Positions 37,953 to 41,757 of a DNA stretch of 41,757 nucleotides are shown here, one piece after another. Origin of the DNA: a bacterium (GTDB lineage Bacteria > Margulisbacteria > Marinamargulisbacteria > JAHFDA01). The notes under the pieces were generated by a model. The model made no database searches and had not been told where the DNA came from. It saw nothing but the letters and a program-made list of their open reading frames with translations. The translations under genes and the position numbers were made by a program. The number at the start of each line of letters is the position of its first letter. The first letter of the stretch is position 1. The DNA is taken from assembly GCA_023249225.1 (NCBI GenBank), contig JAHFDA010000020.1:1-41757 (forward strand), in the 5' to 3' direction.

Positions 37953-40798
37953 TTTAAATTGGGTGGGGAATAATTTCCGAGATCCTTAAGGCGTTGGCGG
38001 CGCAGGCGTTCAAGACCCTGCTGGGCCAGGGTATGGCGCGGGTTGCGTTCGAGCACGGCTTGGTATTGCAGCTCGGCATCGCCCAGGTTGTTGCCGCCAA
38101 TTTGAATATAAATGGCCGCCAGGCTCATGCGTATGTCCAGCATGTCTGGGGCAAAATGTACCAGTTCAGCCAGTGTCATGGCCGCCATCCGTAAGTTGCC
38201 TTGCTGATAAAAAGAATCGGCTTTTTCGGCCAGAGCACGGGTACGATCATTGATTTCCTTGCGGATCGCCTCGGCCTCATGCATGCGTCCCAGAGTTCCC
38301 AAAGCATTGGCTTTATTCACCCAAATTTGTTTGATGTTGGGTTCGATGGCCAGCGCCCGGTCATAATACGCCAGCGCTTCGTCCAGTTTGCCGCGCTGAT
38401 GCTTTAGGTAACCGGCATCTACTAAAAAAAGCGGGTTAAGCGGATCGGCATCTGAAGACCGAACGGAATAATTCTCGGCTTGAATCATCAAGTCTTCGTG
38501 TGCGCCGGGATCGGGTTCCAAGGCAGCCAGGCGTTGCATCACGGCCGAGATGCGCGTCAGATACCAGGGGTTTTGGGGCTGATATTTTAAGCACCGCTCG
38601 TAGGCGTTACGCGCCTGTGTCAGGGCACCTTGACGCAACTCATGGGTGGGGCTTTTTTTGTAAACCTCATAATAAATCCTTCCAAGCTCAAAGCGGTATT
38701 CAGTTTCAAGCGGAAAGAGGTCAGCGGCTTGAGTCAGGCTAGTCAGACAAAGCTGATAAAGGTCAGACGACCCGTAAGCGTTGGCCCGGGCATGCAGATC
38801 CAAGCCACGGTTGTAATACGCATCTGCCCGCCAGGGAATCCAGATTAAATAAAGCAGACCCAGGGTTAGGATGGCGATGACACACAATAATGCAATGCGA
38901 AATGTGGAATGCGGAATGTGGAATAACCGGTTTAGAATGGTTTTCTGTTCCGCGTTCCGCGTTCCGCATTCTGCGTCACCTTCCCCCCATATTTCCGGAC
39001 GTATCGCACCGGCAATGCCCAGCGCCAGAAAAATATAAAACGTGCCCTTGGTGGCCGCAGTGCCAAAATTAAAATTGCTTTGCGCAAGAAAGACCAAAGA
39101 GCCCCCGAGCAATCCGGATAAGACCGGCCGTGCCGGCGTTTGCCAATGTTGTCCCAGCCCAGCGCACAGGGCATACAAGCCTAAACCAAGCAGTCCCAGC
39201 CAAAAGCACAGGCCTAAGATACCCCCTGTGAGCAGCGTGTTGATGTATTCATTGTGCAGGTTGTCGGCAATGCTTTCGTAATGTCCCTCGACTTGGTGGT
39301 ATTCGGGACCTTTGTATTTTGGAAACACATAGCGGATGGTGCCTGGGCCAGTGCCGATCAGCATGTTTCGGGGCCCATCCATCCAGCCGCGAATACCGGT
39401 CCGCAACATGCTGGGACGGGATGAATGTTTGGCGGGGTCATCGCCAAGACTGGCACTTTTTTCCTGGATGGTGCTGGTGATGCTGCGGTTCCGAACCGAT
39501 CCTTTTGCGAGGGGTGAAAGATCAGCCAGCCACTGCGGTAATGAAAAGATTGTTGGCGCAAGGGCAAGCACCAGGCCTAGTGCCAGCAGACCGTAACGTA
39601 GGCGTGCCTGCGGTAAGCTGTTTTTAGACAGAAAAATAACCGCTGCAAGACAAGCCAGATAGGCCAGCAGATAGGTCCACGACGAGGGAACGGACACCAA
39701 TGCGCCGACCATCAAGAAAATACATAGGCGCAGTAACAGTGTGCGCTTGTCATTGCCCAGGAAAAACAATGCGGCACCATATCCCACCAATAGGCAGGCA
39801 GCCAATACCGCTAGGGACAGGTGACTGGTATAAATGCGAAATACGCTGATCAAAAACCAGGCGGCCAGAGCGGGCAAGGTTAAGACAAAGTCTATCCATA
39901 CGTTTTGGCGCGTAGGATCACCGATGGCATGGGTGGCATGGATCCAAGCATAGGTGACCGACACCATCAGTCCCAGCCAGGCAGCTCGGCTAAAACTAAA
40001 GAACACCATCAAATAAGTCAGGGTTGCGGCCGCAAGGAGCAGGCTTTGCCAGGTCATGGCCCAAGGCCGCCGGTCATACAAGGCGGCCAGATACAAGCCT
40101 GCCAGCACCGGAAACATCATGGCAGAATAAGCCGAAAAATGTACCGGGTTGTTGATCAGGCCAAAAATACGTTGGGTGACTTCCAGCGTCCAGTGTGCGC
40201 CGCTGACGTCGTAACCAAAATATTGCGCCAATCCAAACAGCGACGACCCACTGGCCCCCAGCGCCAGGCTCGCAAGCATCCAGCGCAGGCTGGCCGGGCT
40301 GCGCGTGAGCCAGACAAAAGCACCCAGCAAGGCGGCATAATGCCACTGGGTCCATAGACCTTCCCAACGGTCATAGCTGCCGATCAGGGCCACCCAGGGG
40401 TTGGCGCCGAACAAGGTGCTTAGCAATAGACTGACGCACCAGGCCATCAAGAGGCCCACAAATATTTTGGGTATCCAGGGGGAGCAGTTTAGATGAGCAA
40501 GCTCTCCGGACGAAGGAGCGTTGACCGTAGATGGGGGCGGTACGGGTTTTTTGTTTTTCTTGTGCCGAGATGTGGCAGCGTACTCATGGATAGGGCGGGG
40601 ATATATTCTTTGCCAGAGATATTCAACCACACCTAATGCCAACAGCAGCACGGTGCAAATACGTAGTAGAGTAAGTTTATTCATTTCAAATACCGAATGG
40701 GTTCTAAGTGTGAATACCAAAGGCAGGCCTGCGGCCAGCAGGCATTGCAGGCTGCGGATCAGGTAGCCCATGCTGCGATGCCAGAATGCTGCCGTCAT
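37949..40798 (-). CDS. O-antigen ligase/polymerase-like membrane protein with C-terminal TPR
   Basis: A 949-residue protein. About eleven to twelve hydrophobic segments span residues ~10-650. A Wzy_C/WaaL-type segment contains MLIGTGPGTIRYVFPKYKG and HYESIADNLHNEYINTLLTGG, the H-x-x-N motif of the periplasmic loop. From ~660 to the end are TPR units (for example LFPLETEYRFELGRIYYE; ALAYYDRALAIEPNIKQIW). It would polymerise or ligate lipid-linked glycan in the periplasm, with the TPR domain for partner binding. A period-7 inverted repeat is inserted at residues ~609-635, just before the last span. The ATG shares a base with the stop of the upstream TPR gene. Confidence 0.87.
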   Translation of the reverse strand: MTAAFWHRSMGYLIRSLQCLLAAGLPLVFTLRTHSVFEMNKLTLLRICTVLLLALGVVEYLWQRIYPRPIHEYAATSRHKKNKKPVPPPSTVNAPSSGELAHLNCSPWIPKIFVGLLMAWCVSLLLSTLFGANPWVALIGSYDRWEGLWTQWHYAALLGAFVWLTRSPASLRWMLASLALGASGSSLFGLAQYFGYDVSGAHWTLEVTQRIFGLINNPVHFSAYSAMMFPVLAGLYLAALYDRRPWAMTWQSLLLAAATLTYLMVFFSFSRAAWLGLMVSVTYAWIHATHAIGDPTRQNVWIDFVLTLPALAAWFLISVFRIYTSHLSLAVLAACLLVGYGAALFFLGNDKRTLLLRLCIFLMVGALVSVPSSWTYLLAYLACLAAVIFLSKNSLPQARLRYGLLALGLVLALAPTIFSLPQWLADLSPLAKGSVRNRSITSTIQEKSASLGDDPAKHSSRPSMLRTGIRGWMDGPRNMLIGTGPGTIRYVFPKYKGPEYHQVEGHYESIADNLHNEYINTLLTGGILGLCFWLGLLGLGLYALCAGLGQHWQTPARPVLSGLLGGSLVFLAQSNFNFGTAATKGTFYIFLALGIAGAIRPEIWGEGDAECGTRNAEQKTILNRLFHIPHSTFRIALLCVIAILTLGLLYLIWIPWRADAYYNRGLDLHARANAYGSSDLYQLCLTSLTQAADLFPLETEYRFELGRIYYEVYKKSPTHELRQGALTQARNAYERCLKYQPQNPWYLTRISAVMQRLAALEPDPGAHEDLMIQAENYSVRSSDADPLNPLFLVDAGYLKHQRGKLDEALAYYDRALAIEPNIKQIWVNKANALGTLGRMHEAEAIRKEINDRTRALAEKADSFYQQGNLRMAAMTLAELVHFAPDMLDIRMSLAAIYIQIGGNNLGDAELQYQAVLERNPRHTLAQQGLERLRRQRLKDLGNYSPPNLN
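38894..38974. repeat. 81-bp period-7 inverted repeat inserted in frame
   Basis: The left arm has four AATGYGR-type heptamers (38894-38921). The right arm has three GTTCCGC heptamers and one ATTCTGC (38947-38974). The arms are complementary on reversal, with a 25-bp centre. The length is 27 codons, so the host gene stays open and gains residues such as AECGTRNAE and HIPHSTFRI. Short palindromic heptamer repeats of this sort occur scattered in other bacterial genomes. Confidence 0.7.
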
Positions 40799-41757
40799 TA
40801 TTGAAACAAGCCAGTCACCTGCGGTGCGGACGGACGCGGTTGGCGATAAAAAGTTTCAAGGAGTTGGCGTGCTTCGGTATGGTCAGGCTGGCGACGCAGA
40901 ATTTCCTTAAGGTGTTTTTCAATGGCCGCACGTTGTCCGTGATCGGGTTGGTCAAGCTGTCGCATGATGCATTTAACATTCAATAGGCGGGCGTCAATGT
41001 GGTCTGGGTCAAACAACAAGGCCTCGCCCAGAACCGTGCTGGCATAATGCCAATTTTCCTGCGCGATGAAAGCGTGGGCCTGCGTCAAATAATTTTGCAT
41101 CTTATTCGAAAGTTCGGCGTAAATCTGATTGGCTTCGGCCACATGACCCAGTTGTTCATGGGTTTGGGCCAGTTTAATCCATTGCGTCTTGCTGTAATCG
41201 TCGATTTGCACTGCTTTTTGATAGTAGGGCAGTGCTTCGGCGGGTTTTCCCAGTGCCTGCTTAAAGTCGCCGGCCTGACTGACAAAGATCAGATTGTTGG
41301 GGGCGCAGGCCGCTGCTTTTTCAAAGCCTTTTTCGGCCTGTGCCAGGTCAGCGTGTTGTCTGGCTTCGTCGGCAGAAAAGGTGCTGCGCAGCTGATACAT
41401 GACAGCCAAACTGTATAGGTAGAAAGAGTTTTCAGGCTGTAAATCCACGCAACGCTGGTAAAGTGGCATGGCTTCTGCCAGCAGGTGTTTTTTTTCGGCG
41501 CTGTCCGGCGCCAGGTTATAGGCCTGCTGGTAGATTTCCCCCAAATTTACCAGATACTGGGTTTCATGCGGTGCCAGGCGGATGGCCTGGCGTGCCTGAT
41601 CCATGGCCTGGGCCAGCATACCGGCTTGGTTGATACGCGTCAGGCTGACAGCGCTGTCTTTGTATTTTTTGTCGGCCCACCAGTGGCGGCTGTTTAATAC
41701 TGCTAAAACCAGGGCGGCCAGGGCTGCGGTGGTTAAGGCAGACGTCTTCCAAAACGG
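40798..41757 (-). CDS. TPR-rich membrane protein, C-terminal part (5' end outside window)
   Basis: The minus-strand frame is open through the last base, so the visible 319 residues are the C-terminal portion. They begin with a membrane span (TTAALAALVLAVLNSRHWWAD) followed by at least six TPR-like units, such as AIRLAPHETQYLVNLGEIYQQAY, EALPYYQKAVQIDDYSKTQW and ASTVLGEALLFDPDHIDARL. This span-plus-TPR layout equals the end of the next gene, so the missing part is probably another O-antigen-ligase-like membrane domain. An internal ATG at 41619 is not the true start. The stop overlaps the next ATG (TAATG). Confidence 0.8.
   Translation of the reverse strand, partial: PFWKTSALTTAALAALVLAVLNSRHWWADKKYKDSAVSLTRINQAGMLAQAMDQARQAIRLAPHETQYLVNLGEIYQQAYNLAPDSAEKKHLLAEAMPLYQRCVDLQPENSFYLYSLAVMYQLRSTFSADEARQHADLAQAEKGFEKAAACAPNNLIFVSQAGDFKQALGKPAEALPYYQKAVQIDDYSKTQWIKLAQTHEQLGHVAEANQIYAELSNKMQNYLTQAHAFIAQENWHYASTVLGEALLFDPDHIDARLLNVKCIMRQLDQPDHGQRAAIEKHLKEILRRQPDHTEARQLLETFYRQPRPSAPQVTGLFQ

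Noticed and set aside
40521-40766. Plus-strand frame opposite the start of the Wzy/TPR gene
   Set aside because: No family resemblance; it is antisense to a well-supported membrane coding region.
1-41757. CRISPR array, IS element, prophage, tRNA or rRNA
   Set aside because: No spaced direct repeats, transposase or integrase frames, or tRNA/rRNA signatures were seen on either strand by reading; a profile scan was not possible.

Overview
The window carries 34 complete protein-coding genes, two genes cut by the window ends, a truncated toxin gene, a possible frameshifted gene remnant and one candidate structured RNA. Nothing looks like an IS element, prophage, CRISPR array, rRNA or tRNA. The organism is most likely a diderm (Gram-negative-type) bacterium. 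MurE carries the DNPR motif of meso-diaminopimelate-adding enzymes, there is a heptose-phosphate pathway, and there are O-antigen-ligase/TPR, ArnT-like and GtrB-like envelope glycosylation proteins. Unusually short Mur enzymes, a RsbU/SigB-type stress pair beside the cell-wall genes and few Shine-Dalgarno sequences argue against a familiar model phylum. A candidate-phylum genome is plausible, but the sequence alone does not place it.

Layout. (1) 1-1488: end of a PP2C/SpoIIE-type phosphatase, convergent with a SigB/SigF-type sigma factor. (2) 1557-7530: a dcw-type cell-wall run, murE-(hicB, broken hicA)-murF-mraY-murD-ftsW, with no murG or murC after ftsW. (3) 7542-13989: a methyltransferase divergent from a tightly overlapping cassette. 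The cassette holds a nucleotidyltransferase-PEP-synthase-like kinase fusion, a class I gamma-glutamyl hydrolase, a LicC-like cytidylyltransferase and a CDP-glycerol-phosphotransferase-family protein. The first three match, family by family, the Campylobacter jejuni enzymes that make activated phosphoramidate for capsule (Cj1418, Cj1417, Cj1416). The transferase gene contains an A8G9 tract of the phase-variation type. (4) 14022-15049: a small secreted/membrane protein and a MNT-HEPN toxin-antitoxin-like pair. (5) 22487-15053, minus strand: one apparent operon with a second small protein of the same kind, three paralogous membrane alkaline-phosphatase-superfamily transferases, a ROK sugar kinase and orphan hisH-hisA. 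(6) 22534-30280: FAD oxidoreductase, sugar aminotransferase, Gfo/Idh/MocA dehydrogenase, methyltransferase, a UPF0104/MprF-type membrane protein, a GtrB-like GT2 and an ArnT-like GT39. (7) 30329-30505: a strongly foldable element with competing helices, followed by a seven-gene operon (30535-37952). That operon holds an epimerase, a domain-swapped HldE-like enzyme, a GmhA-like isomerase, a second epimerase, two tandem DegT aminotransferases and a 4,6-dehydratase-like SDR, and probably makes an amino- or deoxy-modified heptose-derived sugar. (8) 41757-37949, minus strand: two TPR/O-antigen-ligase-type proteins.

How the genes may work together: the centre of the window reads as a surface-glycan factory. 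Sugar nucleotides are made and modified in regions 6 and 7. Lipid-linked sugars are handled by the GT2/GT39/UPF0104 set, and polymer or glycan ligation by the Wzy/WaaL-like proteins. Phospho-type decorations could be added by the phosphoramidate-like cassette and the three periplasmic transferases. The most notable item is the phosphoramidate-like cassette with its added N-terminal nucleotidyltransferase domain, its missing 3'-kinase and its candidate on/off switch. Next are the structured RNA and the pair of small proteins whose predicted mature N-terminus is Y-[IL]-D-P.
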